Origin: Propionibacteriaceae bacterium
Lineage (GTDB): Bacteria > Actinomycetota > Actinomycetes > Propionibacteriales > Propionibacteriaceae
DNA: 7,425 nt
NCBI GenBank assembly: GCA_031262845.1
Contig: JAISGZ010000160.1
Coordinates: forward strand, 1-7,425
Direction of reading: 5' to 3'
Part shown: positions 1-6,035 of the stretch, in pieces
How positions within the stretch are numbered: position 1 is the stretch's first letter
Layout: every line of letters starts with the position of its first letter
Translations under genes and position numbers: made by a program
The notes under the pieces: model-generated
What the model saw: only the letters and a program-made list of their open reading frames with translations
Databases searched by the model: none
Told to the model about the DNA's origin: nothing

Positions 1-639
1 CAAGCGCTGGTCGCGCCCGCTCCAGGAGTGGCGCCGCGCCGTGTCGCCCAAGGCTTCGAAACCAGTCGTTTGGCGATGATCCTGGCGGTCTTGCAGCGAC
101 GGGCCAAAGTTCGCCTGACGGCGGCTGATGTCTATATGTCCACGGTCGGGGGCGCTCGGCTGGCCGATCCGGCGGTCGATTTGGCGGTCGCCGTGGCTGT
201 GGCGTCGGCGGCTAGGGATGTGGCGGCGCCGCGAGTCGTGGCGCTGGGCGAAGTCGGTTTAGCCGGTGATCTGCGGCCCGTGCCCGACGTCGAGAGACGT
301 CTGGCCGAAGCCGCCCGACTGGGGGTTGTCCAAGCGCTCGTGCCAGCCGGTTCGTTGAGCCAGTCGGCTCACAACCATCACCGGCGGCTGGCCACCGTGC
401 AATCGGTCAAGCTCAAGCCTGAGTTGCCGGAAATGAGCGTGGTCGAAGTGGCGTCACTGTCGGATGCCTTAGCCCATCTCGGTCTTGGACCCCGTACGAG
501 CCGTTCGGTTGAGTTCGGCCAAGGCGCATCTCAGGATGTCAATTCGGAGTCGCCTGTGGATGTGACCGACGTGGCAGAACTGGACCAGTTGCCGGAGCCG
601 TTCGGCCCCCGTCTGCGTTGGGGTGCGGTTCGGGCCTGA
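1..639 (+). CDS. radA: DNA repair protein RadA (Sms), C-terminal part; 5' end outside the window
   Basis: The open frame runs from the first base to the TGA at 637-639, giving 212 residues. The GTG at 28 is only an internal codon, because in-frame residues before it (QALVAPAPG) already belong to the protein. RadA is a cytoplasmic RecA-like ATPase that helps branch migration and processing of recombination intermediates. Visible here is the Lon-protease-like C-terminal domain: 'QGFETSRLAMILAVLQRR', then 'DVYMSTVGGARLADPAVDLA', then 'GEVGLAGDLRPVPDVERRL', all hallmarks of RadA. The zinc finger, Walker A and KNRFG motifs lie upstream and cannot be checked. After the Lon-like core there is a tail ending 'LRWGAVRA', with an acidic stretch of about 50 residues that looks poorly conserved. 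In many actinobacteria radA is followed by disA; here an ATPase gene follows instead. Identification is by recognition of family motifs. Confidence 0.93.
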   Translation, partial: QALVAPAPGVAPRRVAQGFETSRLAMILAVLQRRAKVRLTAADVYMSTVGGARLADPAVDLAVAVAVASAARDVAAPRVVALGEVGLAGDLRPVPDVERRLAEAARLGVVQALVPAGSLSQSAHNHHRRLATVQSVKLKPELPEMSVVEVASLSDALAHLGLGPRTSRSVEFGQGASQDVNSESPVDVTDVAELDQLPEPFGPRLRWGAVRA

Positions 640-686
640 AACCAATAAGTCCTGTAACCGATGATGGTTTTAACGGGGACAGTAGT

Positions 687-723
687 AAACTACGACTGAT
701 CAAAGTTTGATTGATCGTAGTTT
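687..723. promoter_or_regulatory. 37-bp imperfect palindrome overlapping the putative promoter of the ATPase gene
   Basis: The left arm AAACTACGACTGATCAAA (687-704) and right arm TTTGATTGATCGTAGTTT (706-723) flank a single central base. Fifteen of 18 arm positions pair, with the three mismatches together at arm positions 10-12. The right arm contains TAGTTT (718-723), a TANNNT-type -10 element 14 bases before the ATG at 738. Transcription from it would start around 730 and give a very short leader. A shorter dyad, GTAG-TAAA-CTAC (682-693), overlaps the left edge. The position suggests an operator that represses the downstream gene, but the binding protein is unknown. The symmetry is seen directly; the operator role is inferred. 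No good -35 box is visible. Confidence 0.55.
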
Positions 724-737
724 GATGGGATGGACTT

Positions 738-2174
738 ATGGGCTTCATCGGCCGCTCGCGTGAACTCGCCGAACTCGACGCTCTGGTGGCGACGATCCGC
801 CGTGGTCATCGCGACCGCCCTGGAACTGCCGTCTTACTCCGAGGCCGGCGTCGGGTTGGCAAGTCCCGTTTGGCCACAGAGTTCGTTCATCGATCGGGGC
901 TACCGAGCGTGTATTTCGCCGCTGCCCGAGGGGCTGACCCGATCGCTGAATTCGCCGTCTTGGCGCAGAGTGTGGCTGAGTCAGATCTACCCGACGCCAG
1001 CCTGGCCACCGACAGCGCTCCACAAACCTTGACAGCTGCCCTAACTCTGTTGGCCTCAGCTTTACCGGATGACTCGCCCAGCGTCGTGGTCTTAGATGAA
1101 TTGCCCTGGCTGTTGGAACAGCTACCTGGCGGCGCTGGCGAATTACAACGAGTCTGGGACCGGCGGTTGAGTGAAAAACCGGTTGTGTTGCTGATGCTCG
1201 GCTCCGATATCTCCGCCATGGAACAGTTGACGAGGCCTGACGCTCCGTTCCATGCCCGAGCCACGGAGATGGTGTTGCGAGCTCTCAATCCGGCCGAAGT
1301 CGGCCAGATGACCGCGACTCGTGGCGTCGACGCTTTCGATGCTTACTTAGTAACCGGCGGCCAGCCGCTCGTAGCCCAAGAGTGGGAACCCGGCCTAGAT
1401 CTGACCGCTTTCTTGACTTCCAGTTATCAGCGTGCGACGAGCGCGCTTGTGGTTTCCGGCAATCAAGTACTCGACGGCGAATTGGGAATCACCAGCGCCG
1501 AGCGGGCAGTTTTAACGGCCATCGGCGGTCGAGGTGAGCGGTCTTTTTCGGCCATCCGGAACGCCACCGGTGCCAGCCCCCTCTCGGCGTCAACCGTTGA
1601 AATCGCCCTAGGGAAACTACGCGACCGACGTCTCGTGGCCATTGACGAGCCATTGGGATTCACCCCTGGGAACAAAACCCGGCGCTACCGAGTGGCCGAC
1701 CCAGCTCTGCGCTACTGGCTGGCGTTCGTCGCACCAGCCCAAATCGATGTCGACCGCGGCCGGGCCGACCTGGCCCTCAAGCGACATCAAACCGGCTTCG
1801 AAGCTTGGCGCGGCCGGGTCATCGAACCAGTAGTCCGAGAAGCCCTATTGCGTCTACTACCGAATGATGACTGGCCTGACATCCGAGCCATCGGTGGTTG
1901 GTGGCCACGCACCAACACACCCGAAATTGACCTCGTCGCCGCCGACGCTCGCCCTGCTTCCACGATCAATTTCATCGGCACGATCAAATGGCGTCCAACC
2001 CACCCCGTCACCGTCGCCGAAATCCAACACCTAACTCTGGACGCCAGTTCGATCCCCCATCTCAATCAAGTTCCACCCACTGTGGCCGTGTGCCCAGCCG
2101 GCGCTGAAGCTGATACGGGCGCCCAAGCCGTCTGGACTGCTGATGATCTCTTGGCCGCTTGGCCGGGTGATTGA
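738..2174 (+). CDS. AAA+-type ATPase with C-terminal DUF234 (nuclease-like) domain
   Basis: This 478-aa protein resembles the archaeal-type ATPase / DUF234 family. The N-terminus 'MGFIGRSREL' is the usual family opening. Walker A is G36-RRRV-GKS43 and Walker B is VVVLDE, ending D120-E121. 'LLMLGSDISAMEQL' (151-164) matches the sensor-like strand region. A helical, winged-helix-like region spans about residues 250-320 and leads into 'RYRVADPALRYWLAFV', typical of the start of DUF234. The tail has 'TPEIDLVAAD' (394-403) and 'FIGTIKW' (412-418), which resemble PD-(D/E)XK nuclease motifs with Thr in place of the second acidic residue. Family function is not firmly known. GC content and codon use match radA and guaA, so the gene looks resident. 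The ATG at 738 is preceded by a weak GGGATGG purine stretch and the palindromic promoter region. The family call is strong; any biological role is open. Confidence 0.85.
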   Translation: MGFIGRSRELAELDALVATIRRGHRDRPGTAVLLRGRRRVGKSRLATEFVHRSGLPSVYFAAARGADPIAEFAVLAQSVAESDLPDASLATDSAPQTLTAALTLLASALPDDSPSVVVLDELPWLLEQLPGGAGELQRVWDRRLSEKPVVLLMLGSDISAMEQLTRPDAPFHARATEMVLRALNPAEVGQMTATRGVDAFDAYLVTGGQPLVAQEWEPGLDLTAFLTSSYQRATSALVVSGNQVLDGELGITSAERAVLTAIGGRGERSFSAIRNATGASPLSASTVEIALGKLRDRRLVAIDEPLGFTPGNKTRRYRVADPALRYWLAFVAPAQIDVDRGRADLALKRHQTGFEAWRGRVIEPVVREALLRLLPNDDWPDIRAIGGWWPRTNTPEIDLVAADARPASTINFIGTIKWRPTHPVTVAEIQHLTLDASSIPHLNQVPPTVAVCPAGAEADTGAQAVWTADDLLAAWPGD

Positions 2175-2197
2175 ATTAATTATGAATTACCAAGCAT

Positions 2198-2215
2198 CAT
2201 GAACCCATTTTCATG
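2198..2215. repeat. Short hairpin just upstream of the unknown large gene
   Basis: CATGAA (2198-2203) and TTCATG (2210-2215) form a perfect 6-bp inverted repeat around the loop CCCATT. There is no T-run after it, so it is not an obvious terminator. The right arm ends on the G of a possible GTG start at 2215, which would place that start inside a stem. This favours the downstream start at 2266. It could also be an operator or chance. Confidence 0.3.
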
Positions 2216-2265
2216 TGATCAAGAAATGGCTACATAGACATATGCAAAGAGCATCAAGGAGTAAG

Positions 2266-3522
2266 ATGGAAGAGATTTTACTCGACCCCAGTTTATGTCA
2301 CGAATTTCGCGATGTTATCTATTCATCACCAATCTTTTCAGAAGGTGACGAAAAGAGTCACTACAGTCTCATTCGCGCGGTTATGGACAGATTAGATAGT
2401 TGCTTATCCTATATCAATAAGCATCACAACCAGCCATCCAGTGAAGAAGTAGCCATTGCCCTCTTTGTTTTCGGATCTATGATCGTAGATGCTGTCAAGA
2501 GCCTCCATGAAGAGGTAGGCATTAGTTATGTATATGCGGACACAAACATCGCAGCAAACAAGTCCGACGCGAAACATTTTGAACATTTTGGTAAGACCTA
2601 CGAAACAACCTTTATCGGAAAAAGGGAAGATAATAAGAAATCCACATTTCCAACAGATGACAAATTCTTTGAGTATATGCGATCGCTGGTCTTCGCTCAT
2701 CCTCACGGAACAAATCGCGCCAAATTTCTACGCAAAGGCGAAGAACACTATTCACCCTGGATTGCATCAGGAGGATTAATCGAGCCATTCTACGGGAAAG
2801 GCGAATGCATCCGAATCCAGATATACTCTAATCAAACAGATAAACCCAAAATCCTATTTGCGCCACTATCATGCCTTCGTTCGTACATCAAATCGAGGTA
2901 CGAACTTGTCAGTCAGGTCACGGCATGGGCGAGACAGCGTATAGAGGACGCAGAAACCAAGTGGAAAGAGCAAAAGGTCAATCGTCGGCTACCACCAATT
3001 GAGGTTCTCCAAGACATCGCGAATATTCGTAAATCGCGCTACAAAAACAATGGTGGAATACGGACTCTTATTGCGTTTTTGGAATGTCCAATAACCAATC
3101 CAGTCAACAAGGACGCAGTCGATGATTATCGACGAGCGATCGAGGAAATCGTTCCCAATCTGTGCGATGCGACTGATGTTCTCGATGAGCTTTCATTTAG
3201 CGAAACCGTCAGCTCCGCCTTCTCCCTCCCCAGACATATGCATCAAGAAGCAAGTTATCAAATTGAAAAGATAGAAGAATACTTAGTCGACAATGAAGAA
3301 ACATTTGATTCCTGCTACGCTAATTGCGAGCATCGTAAATGTCTTTCGATTGGAGCCAATAAATGTAACATTTCATGGGCTATCGAACAGGTCTTAGCAT
3401 TTACTGAAAGCTCAACCGGGAGCCACGTTACCGTCACTCCGAACACCATGAGCTTTGGTGAGATCAAATTACTGATTTACACAGCGTGTTTTCTCGAGAA
3501 GAAAAATTACGAATACGCCTGA
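2266..3522 (+). CDS. Unrecognised protein with C-terminal cysteine cluster, in AT-rich DNA
   Basis: I do not recognise this gene. The open frame extends back to a GTG at 2215 (435 aa). The start chosen is the ATG at 2266 (418 aa), because AGGAG at 2257-2261 precedes it by 4 bases while the GTG has no ribosome binding site and lies in a hairpin. A third candidate ATG is at 2242. The protein looks soluble, with no signal peptide or membrane segment. Numbered from the GTG, residues 151-169 read FFEYMRSLVFAHPHGTNRA. Residues 225-255 look helical and possibly coiled coil. Cysteines 367, 371, 376 and 384 are spaced C-x3-C-x4-C-x7-C and could bind a metal, though this is inference. The His-Pro motif region vaguely resembles uncharacterised proteins of gut Firmicutes, an impression only. 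Low GC compared with both flanks suggests transfer. The coding call is strong because of length; function is unknown. Confidence 0.82.
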   Translation: MEEILLDPSLCHEFRDVIYSSPIFSEGDEKSHYSLIRAVMDRLDSCLSYINKHHNQPSSEEVAIALFVFGSMIVDAVKSLHEEVGISYVYADTNIAANKSDAKHFEHFGKTYETTFIGKREDNKKSTFPTDDKFFEYMRSLVFAHPHGTNRAKFLRKGEEHYSPWIASGGLIEPFYGKGECIRIQIYSNQTDKPKILFAPLSCLRSYIKSRYELVSQVTAWARQRIEDAETKWKEQKVNRRLPPIEVLQDIANIRKSRYKNNGGIRTLIAFLECPITNPVNKDAVDDYRRAIEEIVPNLCDATDVLDELSFSETVSSAFSLPRHMHQEASYQIEKIEEYLVDNEETFDSCYANCEHRKCLSIGANKCNISWAIEQVLAFTESSTGSHVTVTPNTMSFGEIKLLIYTACFLEKKNYEYA

Positions 3523-3547
3523 AAAGCCGAGACGAGGTAACCGCATA

Positions 3548-3575
3548 AGATGCAAGACACAACTCAATTGCATCT
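3548..3575. repeat. 8-bp-stem hairpin between the two unknown genes
   Basis: AGATGCAA (3548-3555) and TTGCATCT (3568-3575) are perfect inverted repeats around a 12-base loop, GACACAACTCAA. No T-run follows, so termination is not indicated. It lies 26 bases after the stop of the upstream gene. It may mark an RNA structure or a protein-binding dyad between the two island genes. The role is unknown. Confidence 0.35.
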
Positions 3576-3647
3576 CACGTTCGAAGGGAGTAGAGCGGTT
3601 TGAGGCGGATGATTGTGCGCTTAGGGCGGCGAAGAAAAATCGGAATG

Positions 3648-3652
3648 AGGAG
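3648..3652 (+). promoter_or_regulatory. Ribosome binding site of the small gene
   Basis: AGGAG at 3648-3652 sits 8 bases before the ATG at 3661, close to ideal Shine-Dalgarno spacing. It is the main reason for calling the short downstream frame a real gene and for choosing that ATG over in-frame ATGs at 3697 and 3709. Confidence 0.6.
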
Positions 3653-3660
3653 ACTGATAA

Positions 3661-3906
3661 ATGAAATATTCTTTTAGTATCAAATGGAATATCCACATGT
3701 ATTGTCATATGTTGATATGCACAGTTGGGGAGCGCCAGTATGAAGCGATATGCGAATCTGGGGGAACAAGGGCAAACACTATCTTGATTTGGCTAGATGA
3801 TTTGGGCTTGCCCTTGGATGAAAAGGAAGCAATGTTGCACGATTTTGTTGAGTGGGCGGGAACTCAGGATTTTGAGTACATTTTGTACGAGGGGCCAAGG
3901 TGCTGA
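3661..3906 (+). CDS. Small acidic protein of unknown function (81 aa)
   Basis: No family is recognised. The frame begins at an ATG with a well-placed AGGAG and ends at the TGA at 3904-3906. The first 25 residues are hydrophobic and cysteine-containing (MKYSFSIKWNIHMYCHMLIC), followed by a compact-looking region. That region includes 'ANTILIWLDDLGLPLDEKEA' and 'HDFVEWAGTQDFEYILYEG', rich in Asp/Glu and aromatic residues, as in a small folded domain or inhibitor-like protein. There is no clear membrane helix or lipobox. It is 138 bases downstream of the large unknown gene on the same strand, with similar AT-rich codon use, so co-transcription is possible. A stem-loop follows 27 bases after the stop. 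It could be an accessory or antitoxin-like partner of the upstream protein, but nothing in the sequence shows that. The coding call is moderate. Confidence 0.6.
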   Translation: MKYSFSIKWNIHMYCHMLICTVGERQYEAICESGGTRANTILIWLDDLGLPLDEKEAMLHDFVEWAGTQDFEYILYEGPRC

Positions 3907-3933
3907 TTAAAAAATTTCGAAACGCTTCCGATA

Positions 3934-3977
3934 AGTAAAAGAGCTAACTGACTTCAATAATCAGCTAGCTCTTTACT
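3934..3977. terminator. Putative bidirectional terminator between convergent genes
   Basis: AGTAAAAGAGCTAACTGA (3934-3951) pairs with TCAGCTAGCTCTTTACT (3961-3977) across a 9-base loop. There is one bulged A and one mismatch, which becomes a G-U pair in the minus-strand transcript. It lies between the stop of the small + gene (3906) and the stop of guaA on the minus strand (4072), where a shared terminator is expected. Neither side has a textbook T-run directly after the stem. The minus strand has a T6 (A-run at 3909-3914 on the + strand) about 20 bases past it. The stem is seen; termination is inferred. Confidence 0.55.
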
Positions 3978-4071
3978 CGATGAATAATCAATCAATGTAG
4001 CAAAAACGTTGCCACAGAGAGACTTTAATAACCGCAAACCCAGTTGTTGCAAGGGTTTTCAGCCTACCGTG

Positions 4072-5646
4072 TCACTCCCACTCAATCGTGCCCGGTGGCT
4101 TACTCGTAACGTCGAGGACGACACGGTTGATGTCACGGACCTCGTTCGTGATCCGGGTGGAAATCTTTTCCAGGACCTCGTAAGGTAACCGGGCCCAGTC
4201 GGCGGTCATGGCGTCTTGGCTGGTGACCGGCCGCAAGACCACGGGGTGGCCGTAGGTTCGGCCATCACCTTGGACGCCGACTGAGCGGACATCAGCCAGC
4301 AGCACGACGGGGAATTGCCAGATGTCGCGGTCGAGTCCGGCGGACGTTAATTCCTCGCGGGCGATGGCGTCGGCAGCGCGCAGAATCGTCAGGCGGTCGG
4401 CCGTGACTTCGCCGATGATGCGAATCGCCAGGCCCGGCCCTGGGAAAGGGTGACGCCAGATCATGGCTTCGGGCAGGCCCAGCTCAAGACCAACTTGGCG
4501 GACCTCGTCTTTGAACAGCGTTCGCAGGGGCTCGATCAGCGTGAATTGGAGATCATCCGGGAGGCCGCCGACGTTGTGGTGGGATTTGATCGTGGCGGCG
4601 CCGTCACCACCACCGGACTCGACCACGTCGGGGTAGAGCGTGCCCTGGACGAGGAACTGAATACCCTCGTCACCAGCCAATTGGCGGGCTTGATCCTCGA
4701 AAACGCGGATGAACTGCTCGCCGATGATGCGGCGCTTGGTCTCCGGTTCAGTCACCCCGGCCAACTTGTCCAGGAACCGATCCGCCACCTTGGCCACCAC
4801 CAAGCGAGCGCCGGTCGCTGCCACGAAATCCCGTTCGACGGCTTCGGCCTCACCCAGGCGGAGTAGACCGTGATCGACGAAGACACAAGTCAACTGATCA
4901 CCGACCGCACGTTGCACGAGCGCCGCCGCGACCGCCGAGTCGACGCCACCGGACAAGCCACAGATGACCCGCTGATCGCCAACCTGCTGACGAATCTGGT
5001 CCACGGCGTCGGCCACGATCGTGTCAGCCGTCCAGTGACGGCCGAGACCGGCCACATCGTGCAACCAATGGTCGAGCAGGGCCTGGCCGAATTCACTGTG
5101 AACAACTTCGGGGTGCCATTGCACGCCACCCAGACGCCGGACCGGATCCTCCATCGCCGCCACCGCGGCGCCGGCGCTCTCAGCCAGCGGTGTGAAACCG
5201 GGCGGGGGTGTCTGAACGGAATCACCGTGGCTCATCCAGACCTGGGGCTGATCGGGCAGGCCGGACAGCATCTGGCCGCCGGCGGTCACTAGTACCGGAG
5301 TGCGGCCGAACTCTGACAGGTTGGTTTGGGCGACCTCACCGCCGAGGCTTTGAGCCATCGCTTGGAAGCCGTAACAGATACCGAAAATCGGCAGGTCAAG
5401 GTCGAAGAGGGCCGGGTCGAGCCGGGGCGCTTGGGGCGCATAAACCGATTGGGGGCCGCCCGACAAGATGATGGCGCTGGGGTGGCGGGCGGCTATTTCG
5501 GCCGCGGTCATCGTGTGGGGCACGATTTCGGAGTAGACGTTGGCTTCGCGCACCCGGCGGGCGATGAGTTGAGCGTATTGGGCGCCGAAGTCGACGACCA
5601 GCACGAGTTCTTGTGGTGGGGTCACGGGTCGTGAGTCTACTGTCAC
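4072..5646 (-). CDS. guaA: GMP synthase (glutamine-hydrolysing)
   Basis: GuaA converts XMP, ATP and glutamine to GMP, the last step of de novo GMP synthesis in the cytoplasm. The 524-residue frame is full length for the family. The class I glutamine amidotransferase domain comes first: 'LVVDFGAQYAQLIARRVRE' (16-34), nucleophile Cys91 in GICYGFQ, and the His178/Glu180 pair in GVQWHPE. The ATP-pyrophosphatase domain carries the PP-loop SGGVDS (232-237), then 'QGTLYPDVVESGG' and 'IKSHHNVGGLP'. The C-terminal dimerisation domain ends 'SKPPGTIEWE', the conserved terminus. All key residues are present. The start is uncertain: the GTG at 5646 has no ribosome binding site, while another GTG at 5625 (517 aa) follows a TAGACT -10-like box by 8 bases and could be a leaderless start. 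The gene converges on the AT-rich segment and appears to be transcribed alone. Confidence 0.97.
   Translation of the reverse strand: MTVDSRPVTPPQELVLVVDFGAQYAQLIARRVREANVYSEIVPHTMTAAEIAARHPSAIILSGGPQSVYAPQAPRLDPALFDLDLPIFGICYGFQAMAQSLGGEVAQTNLSEFGRTPVLVTAGGQMLSGLPDQPQVWMSHGDSVQTPPPGFTPLAESAGAAVAAMEDPVRRLGGVQWHPEVVHSEFGQALLDHWLHDVAGLGRHWTADTIVADAVDQIRQQVGDQRVICGLSGGVDSAVAAALVQRAVGDQLTCVFVDHGLLRLGEAEAVERDFVAATGARLVVAKVADRFLDKLAGVTEPETKRRIIGEQFIRVFEDQARQLAGDEGIQFLVQGTLYPDVVESGGGDGAATIKSHHNVGGLPDDLQFTLIEPLRTLFKDEVRQVGLELGLPEAMIWRHPFPGPGLAIRIIGEVTADRLTILRAADAIAREELTSAGLDRDIWQFPVVLLADVRSVGVQGDGRTYGHPVVLRPVTSQDAMTADWARLPYEVLEKISTRITNEVRDINRVVLDVTSKPPGTIEWE
5634..5639 (-). promoter_or_regulatory. guaA: Possible -10 box (TAGACT) for a leaderless guaA start at 5625
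   Basis: On the minus strand TAGACT lies 8 bases before a GTG codon at 5625-5623 that is in frame with GuaA. A -10 element this close to a start codon is the usual arrangement of leaderless actinobacterial transcripts. If used, the protein begins VTPPQELVLVVDFG, still ahead of the conserved domain. No convincing -35 is visible, so this is tentative. Confidence 0.3.
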
Positions 5647-5724
5647 CGGGGTAGTGCTCTGGCGCGTTTTGATGACGTATTCGTGGGGCTAGTTGGGGGA
5701 CTCAGCGGCGTTGCCGTAGTCACC

Positions 5725-5738
5725 GATAGTCCACTATC
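5725..5738. repeat. Perfect dyad upstream of guaA
   Basis: GATAGT and ACTATC are perfect inverted repeats separated by CC. The centre is too short for a good RNA hairpin, so if it is functional it would more likely be a DNA operator. It lies about 80 bases upstream of the guaA start, within range of its promoter. No regulator can be named. Confidence 0.25.
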
Positions 5739-5990
5739 TGATCCTCTTATGTCTGGCAGGACTTCACGAATCACGCATCACTGGCGACGAGACAGGGCAC
5801 CAACCTCCGGTCCTTGTCCAGATTTCTGGCTCGGGTGTCATGCGTACCTGCGGCCGAGCGAGATAACGGTCAGATGTGGAGCGCTGTCCGAACCGCCGAA
5901 CCCAATTTTCGTTGTCCAAACGGTCCCGCGAGTGAGGCTGCAACAGGCAAAGTCTCAAGACAGACCAAAGTTTCTGTGAACGCGGTGTTA

Positions 5991-6019
5991 ACCCATGATC
6001 CCCCGAATGGGTGTTTTTT
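5991..6019 (+). terminator. Terminator-like hairpin with T6 tract before the VOC gene
   Basis: ACCCAT (5991-5996) pairs with ATGGGT (6007-6012) around a 10-base loop, followed after one G by six Ts (6014-6019). On the + strand this resembles a weak intrinsic terminator. It ends only 16 bases before the VOC start, and there is no + strand gene upstream for it to terminate. It may therefore act as an attenuator or end a small RNA, or be chance. A 10-bp palindrome, CACCATGGTG (6022-6031), follows directly. Confidence 0.4.
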
Positions 6020-6035
6020 CACACCATGGTGAACA

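Larger units (their letters stand above)
2175..4060. other. AT-rich, probably horizontally acquired segment between the ATPase gene and guaA
   Basis: Base composition changes sharply just after the ATPase stop codon at 2174. A hand count gives 24/60 G+C at 2281-2340 and 26/60 at 3781-3840, against 38/60 at 1261-1320 and 37/60 at 4441-4500. Both genes inside use A/T-ending codons freely and neither is recognisable, while the flanking genes are ordinary chromosomal genes. This fits an inserted accessory segment. No integrase, complete transposase, tRNA or clear flanking direct repeat was found, so mechanism and exact ends are unknown. The right edge is approximate: composition rises again around 4020-4070. 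Confidence 0.5.
5647..6035. other. 389-base intergenic region without a convincing gene
   Basis: This gap separates divergent guaA (-) and the VOC gene (+), so it should hold both promoters. Short open frames exist on both strands but lack ribosome binding sites, overlap each other and show no recognisable motif. Visible structure: a dyad GATAGT-CC-ACTATC at 5725-5738, CCAGA-TT-TCTGG at 5818-5829, a small hairpin ACAGA/TCTGT at 5960-5977, and a terminator-like stem with T6 at 5991-6019. The last elements lie shortly before the VOC start, so a structured leader or small RNA is possible but unproven. Confidence 0.5.

Noticed and set aside
639..670. AAACC/GGTTT pairing after radA as a terminator
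   Set aside because: The stem is only five weak pairs with a 22-base loop and no proper T-run.
730..1288. Alternative-frame open frames on both strands over the start of the ATPase gene
   Set aside because: The 478-aa frame has clear Walker A and B motifs; the others are shadows in GC-rich sequence.
3469..3708. Minus-strand frame of 79 codons between the two unknown genes
   Set aside because: It has no ribosome binding site or motif and overlaps the ends of two + strand genes, one with a good AGGAG.
4040..4070. Possible attachment site at the right edge of the AT-rich segment
   Set aside because: I found no matching direct repeat near the left edge (2175-2215), no tRNA gene and no integrase.
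4450..5634. Several + strand open frames of 87-140 codons opposite guaA
   Set aside because: They lie antisense to a full-length GMP synthase with every motif intact, and their products are the low-complexity sequences expected opposite GC-rich codons.
5683..6032. Two overlapping + strand frames (98 and 72 codons) and minus frames in the guaA-VOC gap
   Set aside because: They have no ribosome binding site and no recognisable motif. They overlap each other and one runs through the terminator-like stem.
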